Assembly (NCBI GenBank): GCA_022432975.1
Contig: CM039509.1
Location: forward strand, 26,009,432 to 26,073,431
Source of the DNA: Begonia masoniana
Taxonomy: Eukaryota; Streptophyta; Magnoliopsida; Cucurbitales; Begoniaceae
Direction of reading: 5' to 3'
Length of the DNA stretch: 64,000 nucleotides
Part shown: positions 1 to 10,808 of the stretch, piece by piece
Layout: every line of letters begins with the position of its first letter
How positions within the stretch are numbered: position 1 is the first letter of the stretch
The notes under the pieces: model-generated
What the model was told of the DNA's origin: nothing
The model's database searches: none
Seen by the model: the letters and a program-made list of their open reading frames with translations, nothing else
Translations under genes and position numbers: made by a program

Positions 1-1354
1 GCATTCCTTACTAAGCATTAAGCTTATAGTTTAAACCTTATGATGTAGGTGACGAGTTTTCAGGTGAGGAACTCAAGGTCAATGAAGATGTCTAAGCTTG
101 GTTGCTGGAGGATGCTCTTTGTGACAGTGAAGGCTGGATAGGCGATCAAGTTCCCTGGTTATACCCATAGTAAGTCAGAGAAGTTTATGATAAACAGATG
201 ACTAAGTAGAATAGAATTTTCTTATAACAATGAGATTCGGTTTTGAATGGTTTGACTTCAGAGTCTGTTAATGATTTTAAGGATTATTGAATGGTCTGTT
301 TAGCTTAAACCTTCCGCTATGTGTATCTTGTATGAGATATGGTTTTCACTCATTAGGGTTATAATTTCCAAGTTAAGATTTGGGTGAGTTGTAGTATTTT
401 CTGTTGGATGAGGTTGTTTGATGATTATAGTGTGTTACTACCGTAAAAAAGAAGCTGGATGAAGCATTCATCCGGCTGACGTCATCAGCAGATGTCAAAT
501 GATAGGAATCGAACGATTGAGTCTTCTGGATGACGTCACCTGAAGATGTAGCATGTTCTTCATCGGCAGATGTAGAGTGTTAGCCATCGGATGATGAAAG
601 TGTTATTTTGTCGTCTAGCGATCGGCAGATGTAGTGTTTAAGCCATCGAATGATGAAAGTATTATTTTGTCGTCTAGCGATCGGCAGATATAGTGTTTAA
701 GCCATCGGATGATGAAAGTGTTATTTTGTCTTCTAGCGATCGGCAGAAGTAGTGTTTAAGCCATCGGATGATGAAAGTGTTATTTTGTCGTCTAGCGATC
801 GGCAGATGTAGAGTGTTTAGCCATCGGACGATGTGAGGGTTTTCTTGTCGTTTAGTGACCGGGTCATGTTTTAATTATGCATGTGGGGAGCACATGTCCA
901 TCGGATGATGTTTCCCTATTTCACCGGAAGATGAAGTATATTTCCTCACCGGATGATGTAAATAATAATTTGTCGTTTAGTGATCGGATGATATAGAGCT
1001 TGTAAGCCACCGATAGATGTTTTAAATTGGTCACACGAGATGCACGTGATCGTCGGTCGATGCGAGTGTTCACATCTGCCGATAAGTGTTTAAATGAGTC
1101 ATGTGGGGTGCACGTGCCATCCGGAAGAATCAATGTCTATCGTTTGAGGCATGCAGACCCATGCAACTTGTACGTCGATTGGAAGTATGTACGAGGGACT
1201 AATTTTCCATCCATTAAGTTGAAGTCTTTAAGCCTGTTAGGTATATTGTCATTAAAAAAAAAAAAAAAAAAAAAAAGGAGAAAAGAGTTCAAATATAAAT
1301 TAAAGTTTTATGTAAAGTCAAGAATTTCGTGGCGATCCTCCCCGGGTCGTTACA
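1..1354 (+). mobile_element. S1: 3' part of a long LTR (Ty3/gypsy, Tekay-like), cut by the window start
   Basis: The segment ends in GGGTCGTTACA at 1354, the end shared by the long LTRs of this window, and it matches S3 (10809-13279, opposite strand) in its first ~100 bases. The window opens inside the LTR, just before an acceptor-like GATGTAG/GTGAC at 41-52. The bases that follow read in frame as DEFSGEELKVNEDV and then a stop, matching the S3 peptide at the same place. A 59-bp tandem array fills 564-858 and a run of 23 A lies at 1254-1276. Sequence after 1354 (GAGTC...) shows no primer-binding site, so this is either a solo LTR or a 3' LTR; the 5' TSD is outside the window. Confidence 0.8.
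564..858 (+). repeat. 59-bp tandem repeat, about 5 copies, inside S1
   Basis: CGGCAGATGTAG-type cores recur at 564, 623, 682, 741 and 800, an exact 59-base spacing. The last unit decays toward 858. The related S3 LTR carries a different, shorter array (about 26 bp) built on the same CCGGATGATG core, so each copy expanded its own unit. Confidence 0.85.
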
Positions 1355-3862
1355 GAGTCAATACTAGAGGTTGTCACTCTTATAAAGAAGAAGAGTAGTC
1401 ATCGTCGAGGTAGTGATTTTATGCTTTCTGCATTGCATTGCATGTTTTTAAGAAACTATTATTTTGGTGGGTTGCCACCTGCAAAAGTATGACAGGGACT
1501 GGTCACCAAAACGTCAGTTTTATACGTATATGTATGGTTTTCTTATGTTTATTTTCAGCATATATGATTATGATTTTATTGTGGCATGTCAAGAGGATGA
1601 ATCCTTTTGATGCTATGGGCAGTTTTGGCATCAAAGATCATGAAACTATCCTTTACACCTCTTGTTGGGTGAAAATGGTATAGTTTGCACGTACAGAATG
1701 TTGGTAGTAGGGCAGTGATGATGTGCTCTTTGGATTTTGAAACCCTAAACCTGATAAGGGTGTTGATTGTTCGAGTTGATGTCGTGACTATTTGTTGGTC
1801 ACCGATCACTCGGGTGACGAGCTGAATCTTTGGATCGCTGTCACGCTTTCCTCTAGGCTCATGAGACGTTGTTGGGTCTTCAGATCATCATCTTTATGTG
1901 GTTTGTGTTGGAGGGTTCCATGTGTAGCCCTTCTTTTTTACTGAGGACATTTTCTATGGAAAATTGTGAGGGTTATTTTTAGTGTATAGTCATCTATGTA
2001 CGTGGTCAGTTTTTGCAATCATGTTTTGAAAGAAAGAAAAAACTCATTTTTAAATCGAGATTTATTAGGCATAACAATTCTACATAGTTAGTCACTCATT
2101 TCAACGATCACCTCCCCATTTAGGTAAAGAGAAGAACGACTAGTTTCAGTGGAGACCTGTTAGAGGCTGCTAGTATTTTATCTTCTTTTAGAACTCTGGT
2201 TGTATTTCCTTAGTAAGGATTTAGTTGATTAAATTTTGATATGGAACCCTAATTGTTGGATTAGAACCATTTACTTTTCTGCACGGTTGACATGCCATGG
2301 AGGCCCAATACAAAATCTCTAATTGAGGCCCAAAATTTACTTATCATTTTTACTAATGGGTTTGTTTTCCTTGCAGGAGTTGATTTTATTAGAGACCTCT
2401 CGTGGACCACTTGGATGGAGTCACCATTTGGCCCATGGGAATTTGTCTTCCCGGCCCGTTAATTTGTAATTTTTGTTTTAAACTTATTTGGCATACATTA
2501 GCCTTTATTGTATGGATTATTATATTTGCATCATGTATTAGATTGTGTGGTTATGATTAGATGAATGTGGTGGATTATGGGTTGAAGACTTAACCCACAA
2601 ATGATATAGCATCTCAATAAATGGAGCCCAAAGTAAGCCTTAGCCCAAAGAAGAGCCCATATTTAAAGGTATGAAATTGTAGGTACAAATGTGGGTGGCA
2701 ACTAAGATCAAAGACTTGGACAAATTTCAGCCATTAATCCAAGGATGGCTCGGCCTCAACCAACACCATCAGATCTGGCGCGCGCTGGCTATCCGTTGAC
2801 CATCAAATGGTGTAGTGCTGATCTAGATCATTGGCGCGCGGCCAGCAGCAAACATCGGGCAGGAGGCGCGCGGGCAGGCATAAGCAGATCGGGCGCGCTC
2901 GCGGGTGCATCACAGTCGTTGATGGAGGCACGCCCCGTATTGCCAGTGTGGCCGCTGAGTGTGCGCACGGATTGGCATCCAGTGCCGTTGATGAGGCACC
3001 CTTCTACATCAATCTGGACCACCCAATTGGCGTGCCAGCAGCAGCCCTTCATCTAGCTACGCGCGCACGGATAAGCTCTCCTAGCCGCCGATCAATTTTC
3101 ATCCAAGGGCCACCATTTCCTCTTGCAATTTTCCAAACCCTAATCCACCTTAGGTTGCCTATAAATGCATGGCATTGGTGCTTGTATGAGAACTTTTGCC
3201 CAATTTATAAAATAACTCCTTTTCATACACTTTGTGTTGGTTTGCCTTCGGGTTTCCTCGGTTCTTGAATTGAGTGGAGTAGCCCTCCGTTGTTAGCCTA
3301 GCTTGGGTTGCTAGGTTAACTCTTATCTTTTTCCCTCGCCTTTCTTTCTTGAGAGTTTGGAGTTGAGGACGAAAACCTAGGCTACGGTGGTCATTTTTCT
3401 CCGAGAAAACGTGCACCCGCGAGCTCAAACGTAAGATAGCTTCTCAGGTCCGCCAAAGGTATCCATTTTATCATTTTCGTTCACACATTTTCACACACTT
3501 TTCACCCTTTAAATTCGGCCCTCACCATTCACACAATTCACCTTTAATTTTGTGCACTTTCATCTTCATCTCCATCTTTCATTTCTTCACCTTGTCACAC
3601 ACGTTTTACACCTTCATCCTACTCCATTTTTATTGTGCATTTCTTCCATTTTATTCCCCTTATACTCTGCCATCTCACTCATCACACACTCACTTTTATT
3701 TTCTTTCATTTTATTGTCCCTTTGCTCTCTTTATTTTCGGTTTTGTGCAACACACTATCAGACGAGCACTCTTGCTATATTTTGTGGGTTACACGGCCCC
3801 TTTTCTAAGGGACACCGTGTCAACGGTATAACAACGCTAAGTATTTTTTTTATTGCACTACT
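1355..3862. other. Unassigned repeat-like stretch with a promoter-like segment; no gene seen
   Basis: No reading frame here has recognisable protein similarity. 2744-3110 is GC-rich with many GCGCGC words, unlike its AT-rich surroundings. It is followed by CCTATAAATGCATGG at about 3160, a TATA-like element, and then a pyrimidine-rich stretch to about 3840. This order (GC-rich block, TATA, pyrimidine-rich leader) resembles an old LTR promoter, but I cannot place LTR ends. The sequence resumes after solo LTR S2 at 6443. Confidence 0.4.
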
Positions 3863-4253
3863 TGTAACACCCGAGTTTTTCGGGTTTCCGCTCCAAGGCT
3901 ATTTTCGTAAATAAGTAAATTAGGTCCGTTTTGCGAGCGGATAGTTTTATTAGGACCCTAGAAATTTATGGGGATTTGTAGAAGAATAATTGAAATTTTA
4001 GAAACCCAAATCGAGAAGAGTAATGCTAGAATTCTCGTTTTAGCCTTTTAGTATATTAATTCGTAAAAATAGTAAATCAAGTCCGTTTTACGAAAAGAGA
4101 GTGTTATTAGAGTCCTAATGATTAATGTGAATTTGTGGAGATATACAGGATTTAACGGGATTTATGAAAGAAAAAACGGTATATTAATGTTTAATAGGAA
4201 TTAATATTAGTATTATTATTATTATTATTATTATTTTATAAAAAACAAAATCA

Positions 4254-4277
4254 ACAGAATAGCCGAAGCTATTCTGT
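4254..4277 (+). other. Perfect 10-bp hairpin at the start of the S2 exon-1-like segment
   Basis: ACAGAATAGC and GCTATTCTGT pair perfectly around a CGAA loop, just after a TTA microsatellite and just before the GAGCCCCGAACGCCGA motif shared with other LTRs. S4, S6 and C carry hairpins of different sequence at the same place. Confidence 0.85.
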
Positions 4278-5300
4278 CGAGCCCCGAACGCCGAAGGCAG
4301 GGCAGCGAAGGGGGAGAGGCGACGCGAGCTGCGATCGACGGCCATCACCGGCGTATTCCGGCCCTCTCCGGCCATACGACGGCGACGTGCGATCTCCGGC
4401 CATCTCCGCGCGCAACCCGACCGGTATGGCTCGGTTTTCTCCTCCTTTCGGTTCGGTTTTGGGCTGTGCGTGACGAGCTTGATTGAGCTCCGATCGCCGG
4501 CCATTTTTGGTTGCTTTTAGCGTCAAATTGCCGAGCTCAACGCCGGCAATGATTGCCGTGCAATGGTGAGCTTGGATTGGGGGAAAAATCGAGGGCTCCA
4601 AATTGGGGATTTCGGGTTTTGCTTGTTGCCTCGATATTTTTGGTTAGATATTGTTAATTGAGTGTATATATGGACGATTGGTGAGGAAAAAGCCGAGAAT
4701 TGATGAAAAATCAAAAAGGGGGATTTTTCGGGTATGGGGCAGAATCGGGTTTCTGCTAAATTGACCTAGCTCCGGTCATTTGTTTTAAAATTCCTTTTGG
4801 CTGATTAAAATAGGTTATTAGAGGAGTACGTGGCCACTGGAATCGTTCGATTCCGATAACCGACGCAAAAGTTACGCGCGTATGAAGTTTCGGATCGGTT
4901 TTACCAAACTCAAATTAGTGGCCCGTTTAGTTAGGTTTTAGTTCGATTAGGCTAGAAATAGTAGTTTGAGAGTAAATTTGTGAAGGTAAGCTTGATTTTA
5001 ATGAAGCTCGAATGTTTGTCATAGGTCGAGCCATATGTGACGTGTGGTGCCAAACCCAGCGAACTACGGAAGACAGGTAAGTTCTTTAGATCTTTTCTGG
5101 CCGATTGGCCTACACCGTACGTCGTGGTCGTCTCGAGGAAATTTCGTGACATACTTGTTTAATTGCTTTGGATGGGTAGTTAGGTTTAATTGTTTTAATA
5201 GGTTATGTTTGTTTATCGTCTTGATGGTATATATGTTGGTTGTTTACTTTATGCATTTGACTGCTCATGCATCGCGGATTTCTGCATATGATTAAACCAA

Positions 5301-5580
5301 CGAAATGAATCTACGTAATCTGTATCTGGTCACGGCGAGGTGGTTTAGCCTCTGTGACATTCTGTCTGCGACCTAATTAAAAAGTAAAACGAACAAACGA
5401 ACGAAATGAATCTACGTAATCTGTATCTGGTCACGGCGAGGTGGTTTAGACCTCGGTGACATTCTGTCTGCGACCTAATTAAAAAGTAAAATGAACCCAC
5501 GAATCTACGTAATCTGGTCACAGTGAGGTGGGTTGGACCTCAGTGACAATCTGTATTTGACGTAATGAATCTGTATCTGT
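5301..5580 (+). repeat. 101-bp tandem repeat, nearly three copies, in S2
   Basis: CGAAATGAATCTACGTAATC starts at 5301 and again at 5402. A shortened third unit begins near 5498. The array lies wholly inside the predicted second intron of S2 (5077-5688). Confidence 0.85.
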
Positions 5581-6442
5581 ATCTGACTCTGTAATCTGCA
5601 TGTTTTCTGAATGGCATACGCACGCATGCATCTGCATTTACTAGAGCTTGCTGAGATTTTTATCTCATAGTTAGTTTGTATGGTGTAGGTGATCTTGGCT
5701 TAGGTGAGGACGAGGCCCCTCCACCTGGAGAGTGACGCAGTTGACGGAGAATGGCTGCGGTGGTGTGCTGGCGCAGTCGACGCTTACCGACCCGTGGGGA
5801 AGTATGTATAGGTTTTGAGGGTTTTTTGGAGTGTTTTGGGCTGATGATGAATTGTGTAGAACATTTTAGGATGCTGGGTTCTGGTTAGGTGTTAGATTTT
5901 TATGTTGATGTTTCAAACGTTTTGTTTAAGCCATTAATTTAACGTTATGGGAATGTTTTTAGTTTAATTGTATAGTTGATACATTTTAGGGTGTTTGGTT
6001 ACGTTTAGTTGATAGATTTGTTTTATAAAACGTTTGTTAAGATTTTTATTTGGATTTTTATGAACTGCTTGGTGATTTTGTAAACAGGAGGATATGTCAC
6101 ACTTTTAAACGGAACCATGCAGTTCGTTTTCATGAAAATGTACTTCATTTTAATCGTGTTTAGAGTCGGTCTTGGACAGAGTTACGAGAACGTATGAATG
6201 TTTTGAAAGTTTATGTAAAATGTATAATTGAAATGGAGATAGAAATTATATTGTGAAGAAGTGATAAGTTGATAAATTGAGGAATGATAGAAGGTTGAAT
6301 GGTTTTATGTAAATTGTTTTTCTATGATAAATGAATTTTCTTTAAAGGTTTTCGAGGATGTTTTTTTTTAATTGATTTAGAGGCTTAAAAAGAAAAATTT
6401 CGTACGGGAAATTAGGAATAGTATGAGGGTCGTTACACTACT

Positions 6443-6989
6443 TCCTTGGAATTTCATTATGTGGGCTTGACTTTTAATTATTTTAAAGACTTCTACTGTC
6501 CAATCTAGCCTTGGGCTTGGTGATCAGGTTTCCTTTATGGGAATTAGATTGCCCGACCCGGTGTTTCTGCTTTGGCCCATCCTCGAGTCATGATAATGGC
6601 GACCTATGCATGGTGCGGTCGACACCTTGAGTCCTATGGAAAACAATTCTTATGTTCAAGTGTCGACCCATGAAGAACCCACTCATATCTCCAATCCTCA
6701 AAAAAATTATGTTTTTTCAATAAAGTGTCGACATTTGATGAACCTGATCAACAACTCAAAATCTTGGGAAAATTCAATTTTATACTTTCGGTTGAAAGTT
6801 GTTAATGAAGTGTCGACCTTGCGTCAAAATTTTAGGGTCATCCAAACCTTAATCTATGTGCCATTTTTCTCTCATTTTCTCTTCTCTCTAATGCTTTTTG
6901 CCATTTTCTTGCCTCTTTTTAGCCAAAATTGCTCCATTAGTTTCTTTCACTCTAGTTGCAACTCCACTACAAAATCTTAAAAGAAAGAC
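6443..6989 (+). other. Flank of S2 with a cluster of four GTCGAC palindromes
   Basis: GTCGAC occurs at 6618, 6662, 6727 and 6812, each in an AAGTGTCGACC-like context. The stretch has no recognisable protein; the frame open across it reads through simple, low-similarity sequence. Similar GTCGAC clusters occur in F and at the right end of the window. Confidence 0.5.
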
Positions 6990-7667
6990 CAGTACTTCTT
7001 GTTGCGGTACTTCAAAGCCATCCTGTTCCGAATGGCCTTCAAACTTTTTCAAAAATGCTTATTCCAAAAGCCCATATGACAACTACTTCAAAAACAAGCC
7101 ATTGATCATATCTAGTAAGGTTTCTTATCTTGAACTTCTTGGTCTAGATTTGGATCATAAATTAGATAGTTCATACTATGAGACTACGATTAGGATGTTC
7201 TATGCAAACATGGAGTGTAATCCCATCTAATACATATTTATGGTTATGTTATGGAAAGAATATTATGTTGGCGCACAATCTTTGAATGAGTTATTAGAAT
7301 GTGATGTGGATGAAAGTATATTTTACTGGGCTAAGCATCTAGATTTTTTTGGGACACCTAGGGGATTAGATTTCTTGCAAAAACTTTTTAGAAATCAAAA
7401 TGTTGGAACTTCTATAAGCCAAAGGCAAAGGACTTAAATGTTTTGGCAAGACTCATTCATCACATATTCACCTACAACCTCTTGCCAAGGGATCGACATA
7501 GAGACCACATTACTAACATGGATTTGTGTGTTCTGTTCAAGATTATCAATTGTGAATGGTTTAATGTGGGGCACATTATTTTTCATCGGATGCTCGATAT
7601 TTTAAGCAACTCCTCTAAATTATTTCAATTCAATCTCCTTTTTATGCAAGTTTTCCAAGCTAATTAA
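6990..7667 (+). pseudogene. Broken ORF resembling the putative plant transposon protein domain (Transposase_32)
   Basis: Three neighbouring open pieces (to 7230, 7240-7437, 7443-7667) read as one decayed protein. Features typical of the plant transposon-protein domain found in Athila/Ogre-type elements are visible. An IRMFYANME-like segment comes first, then a WAKHLDFFGTPRG-like segment, then LLPRDRHRDHITNMDLCVLF followed by a FNVGHIIFHRML-like stretch. Stops and a frame change separate the pieces. The domain is usually an extra ORF or gag-side domain of large Ty3 elements and its biochemical role is not known. I infer an old Ty3 element whose ends I cannot define. Recognition is from memory of the family pattern, so a profile search is needed to be sure. 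Confidence 0.5.
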
Positions 7668-8425
7668 CTAAGTTGTTGTTCCTTTGACTGAGATTCTAAG
7701 CCCGTGAGGATTGTTGATACTTACACTATTTATTACCCTGGCAAGGATGGTTATTATGCTTGATGGTAATGGAAATTTGATCTTGAAAACTATATGTCGT
7801 GCCTCATCTTTGGTCGGCCCCTCCGAAACTCAAGTTGCACCTATTGAGTGCGAAAGGGTCTATGCTCAATCTCCTTAGTCCCCCCTCACTCTGATCACTT
7901 TCACTCTCAAAGTGAGAATTCCAGCTAGGTGTAAAAGATAGAACTTATGTATTCATGTCTATTTAGTCTTAGTATAAGGATGGAGCACCACTTCACATGG
8001 TTTCATCACGTTTTGATTTGCTTGACTAACGGTTTGAGAAGTTCTTCAACTCTTATTTTATAAATTCCTTTGCCGATGAACCTCCCTCCACAGCTGATCC
8101 AACTACTGACATTCCTACCTTCGAGTCTTACATTGATTTTACAATATAAATTGGGTTTTTGAACAATTTGGTTGTACTAACAAAGATATGTTTCAATATG
8201 ATTTTTTTATTTAGTTTTACAATTATTTCTCTAATTTTGGTTGTCACTTGTAGTTGATCTCTGCATCTGAACTTTTGTGACTCTATTGATGTGATCTTAT
8301 ATATTGACTTGCCTAACTTTCGTGACTTTGTTTATGTGATCTTATATATTGATTTGTTATGTTTTGAATTGATTTGTTTGATGTCTTTTTGCTAAAGGGT
8401 GTGTAAAAACAAGTGTTACTCTGCC
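7668..8425. other. Decayed sequence, no gene seen
   Basis: AT-rich sequence without a convincing reading frame or repeat, probably the remainder of the element that carried the preceding broken ORF. It ends with TATTA (8426-8430), which I take as the left TSD of H. Confidence 0.4.
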
Positions 8426-8430
8426 TATTA

Positions 8431-9323
8431 GTTTAATTACAAAAGGGGATTCTAGGCAGAAAACAGATGTTGTCTTTGAGAAGTTATATCTCGACCAATT
8501 TATGTTGTCTCCACGTGATTTTTGGATAGTATGAACTCCAACATGTAAAAAAAAACACTAAATGTCGTCTTCAAATTTGCTAGGAGAAAAAGTTATGCCC
8601 CGAGGGATGCAAGTTTGTTCGAATAGGCACCTCGTTCATGCCTATTGACTTCAATTGCTTCCTTGTACAAGGAAGCTCACAAACTTGTGTCTTTAAGAGT
8701 TTCTATGCTTTTACTGGACTTCTACCTCTATGAAAAGAGAGACAAAAAGGTTAGATTTAAGGACATCCACCTACACTCACAAAGGATAAACTTACTTCAC
8801 ACACACACCGATTAGATGAAACCACCTGTGGAAAGTGTGACTGTTTAGGAAGGAAACTCCAACACAATTTTTGAAAGGACTCTCTAATAATTAGCTGAGG
8901 GGAGCAACCTTAATAGAGAGTGCCCCCACCCCCTAAACTGACATTGCAATTACTCAGCTATTAGAAATATACGAGTGACAAATGAACTTAACAACATATT
9001 TTAATCCATAGTCCAAAATCAACCAATCATAAAATGGAGAACAATAATAGGCAGCAACATTAATTCCTTGATCTCATATCAAACGTGTCTCTATTGATTT
9101 GCAATTGACAAGCTTCATCGAAGGATGATGGAAGAAATCGGGTTTAGGCATGACTTGGTTTCCTTGTTGTATTCCTATTGTATTAAATGTTTTGGTATCT
9201 CTTGATCTTTTAAGCTAGGTGATTCCTCCAAGCTTTCATAGAATGTGCTCTATACAAAATAAAGAGAAATAAAAAGGTTCGAGAGTCTCTTGGCTCGAGA
9301 TCTAGTGAGTGGTCCTTGTAGCA
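8431..9323 (-). mobile_element. H 3' LTR (left copy)
   Basis: It aligns along its length with 61797-62749. Shared landmarks include GATGTTGTCTTT, the TGCAAGTT...CCGAATAGGCAC block, CCTATTGACTTCAAT and the ACACACAC run. It ends CCTTGTAGCA at 9323. A purine-rich tract follows immediately on the minus strand (AGGGAGGGCGATG), as expected for the polypurine tract beside a 3' LTR. Confidence 0.8.
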
Positions 9324-9920
9324 CATCGCCCTCCCTGAGTGATTGAGTATTTGACCTCAAATCCGGATTGGTCTCCATTTCTTTCTTTTCCTCTCCATAC
9401 TATGGAGATAGGTCTTGCACGTTAAAAGTGGCTGAAACTCCATAATCTCCCTATAGCTCAAAATGTAAGGCGTTGTTCTTGATCCTCTCTAGAACTTTGA
9501 AAGGATCATAGGCTTTAGGCATGAGCTTGGACTTCCTTTGCTTAGAGAACTTCTCCCTTTTTCAAATGCAGCTAAACTAAATCTTATTTCTTCAAAATAA
9601 ACTCCTTACGCCCTCAATTTGTAGCCTAAGCATATACTTTATTCTTCTTTTGAAAACTTATCACCATTTTATGCATAGACTTGACTTGTTTGGCCTTGCT
9701 AGCTCCATCAGTGTTGATTACACCTTGTTGGGGTACTAGAATTAGTTCCATTGGAGTTAGGAATTAAAACCATATATCACTCCAAAAGGTCTTTTGAGTA
9801 ATGCAATGCAAACTACGATTATAAGCAAATTCGATGTAAGGGAGTTGTAAATCCCAATTAGAGAGCCATTTTCCCACAATGCATCTTAAAATTGTTCCCA
9901 TGGTTTAGTTCACCACTTCT
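9324..9920 (-). pseudogene. H pol, integrase C-terminal part (broken)
   Basis: On the minus strand the sequence reads as the integrase segment after the catalytic glutamate: a TILRCIVGKWLSNWDLQLPY stretch, then IEFAYNRS, then the linker rich in lysine. Several stops and frame changes are present. The segment ends where A was inserted (9921). The catalytic core itself is on the far side of A, at 57040-57460. Confidence 0.75.
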
Positions 9921-10808
9921 TGATGTGCCTCAAAGGCCAGTAACACGGTCTCAAACCAAAGCTCATTCACCATCTAACCTTTTTACTGACAAGTTTACTT
10001 TTACTACAGGTGATGAACTCTTCAATGATTTAGAGTGGAATCCAGATTCTCAGGGCATGAATAAACCCACGCATGTGCTTACTTGGGACTCAATTGCCGA
10101 ATCTTCTCAAGAGGGAATTTGTCTTCCTAGAGACAAATTGTTGTAACTAAATGTACTTTTATTGTTTTTGGCAAAAACATTAGTATTTTAATTGCATGCA
10201 TGCATGATAGACATTTTGGATAGTTTGGGTGGTTAAGCCCTAAGGCACGGCATAAAGACACACGCGCGGGGTTTGATACTTGACCACATTCATGGAGGTA
10301 GGCGCACAAATAAAGGCTCGGATCTGACCCACAAGAAGAAGGATGGGAGTATGCATACTAGCCTTTCAATTGAATGAACCAAGCATTAAGTCCTTGATGG
10401 AACACAAAGAAAAGACCAGCCTGCATTAAGGAAGAAGGTCGCGCGCATATGGACTTTTATTTGGTCGCGCGCGCCATTACTTGCATCATTTGAAGTCCGG
10501 CTGGTTTATGAGGAAGAGCGCACACAATCACCTTTACATTTGAATTTTTACAGCTCATCCTCATCACACATGGCTTAAGACAACTTACGTTACAAGGATT
10601 TCATCTCCACGGTTGAAGAAAGGAGGAGCGTATGTGCACACGGTCAAGATCAACCAATCAGATATTTACCTTCTATTTCAAGCCGAAAACCTAAACCACC
10701 TTAGGTCATATTTAATCTTCATTTTGAGAACTTTGTATTAAGTTTTTGATGATCAATAAAAATCGGCTCGTTTCTCTTAAGGACCAAACGAGTAATTGGC
10801 TCCCAAGG

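Larger units (their letters stand above)
3863..6437 (+). mobile_element. S2: complete solo LTR (2575 bp), Tekay-like
   Basis: It begins TGTAACACCCGAG and ends GGTCGTTACA, and is flanked by the exact 5-bp TSD CTACT (3858-3862 and 6438-6442). There is no internal domain, so it is a solo LTR left by LTR-LTR recombination. Landmarks in order: a TTA microsatellite at 4210-4237; a perfect hairpin at 4254-4277; a GC-rich exon-like segment to a donor at 4424; an acceptor ending 5024; a 52-nt microexon 5025-5076; donor CAG/GTAAGT at 5077; a 101-bp tandem repeat; acceptor GTGTAG at 5688; and an open frame reading DLGLGEDEAPPPGE then stop. A GAACTGC/GCAGTTC stem spans 6062-6125. Confidence 0.93.

Noticed and set aside
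1254..1276. Poly(A) tail of a processed retrogene
   Set aside because: The A run is inside LTR S1 and no spliced gene sequence lies upstream. It is a mononucleotide run.
2745..3268. Overlapping frames of 103-145 codons around 2.7-3.3 kb
   Set aside because: They come from a GC-rich, GCGCGC-containing block on both strands. No start context or domain supports them.
6606..6980. 124-codon frame over the GTCGAC cluster
   Set aside because: No similarity to proteins I know. The same palindrome pattern occurs in non-coding LTR sequence elsewhere in the window.
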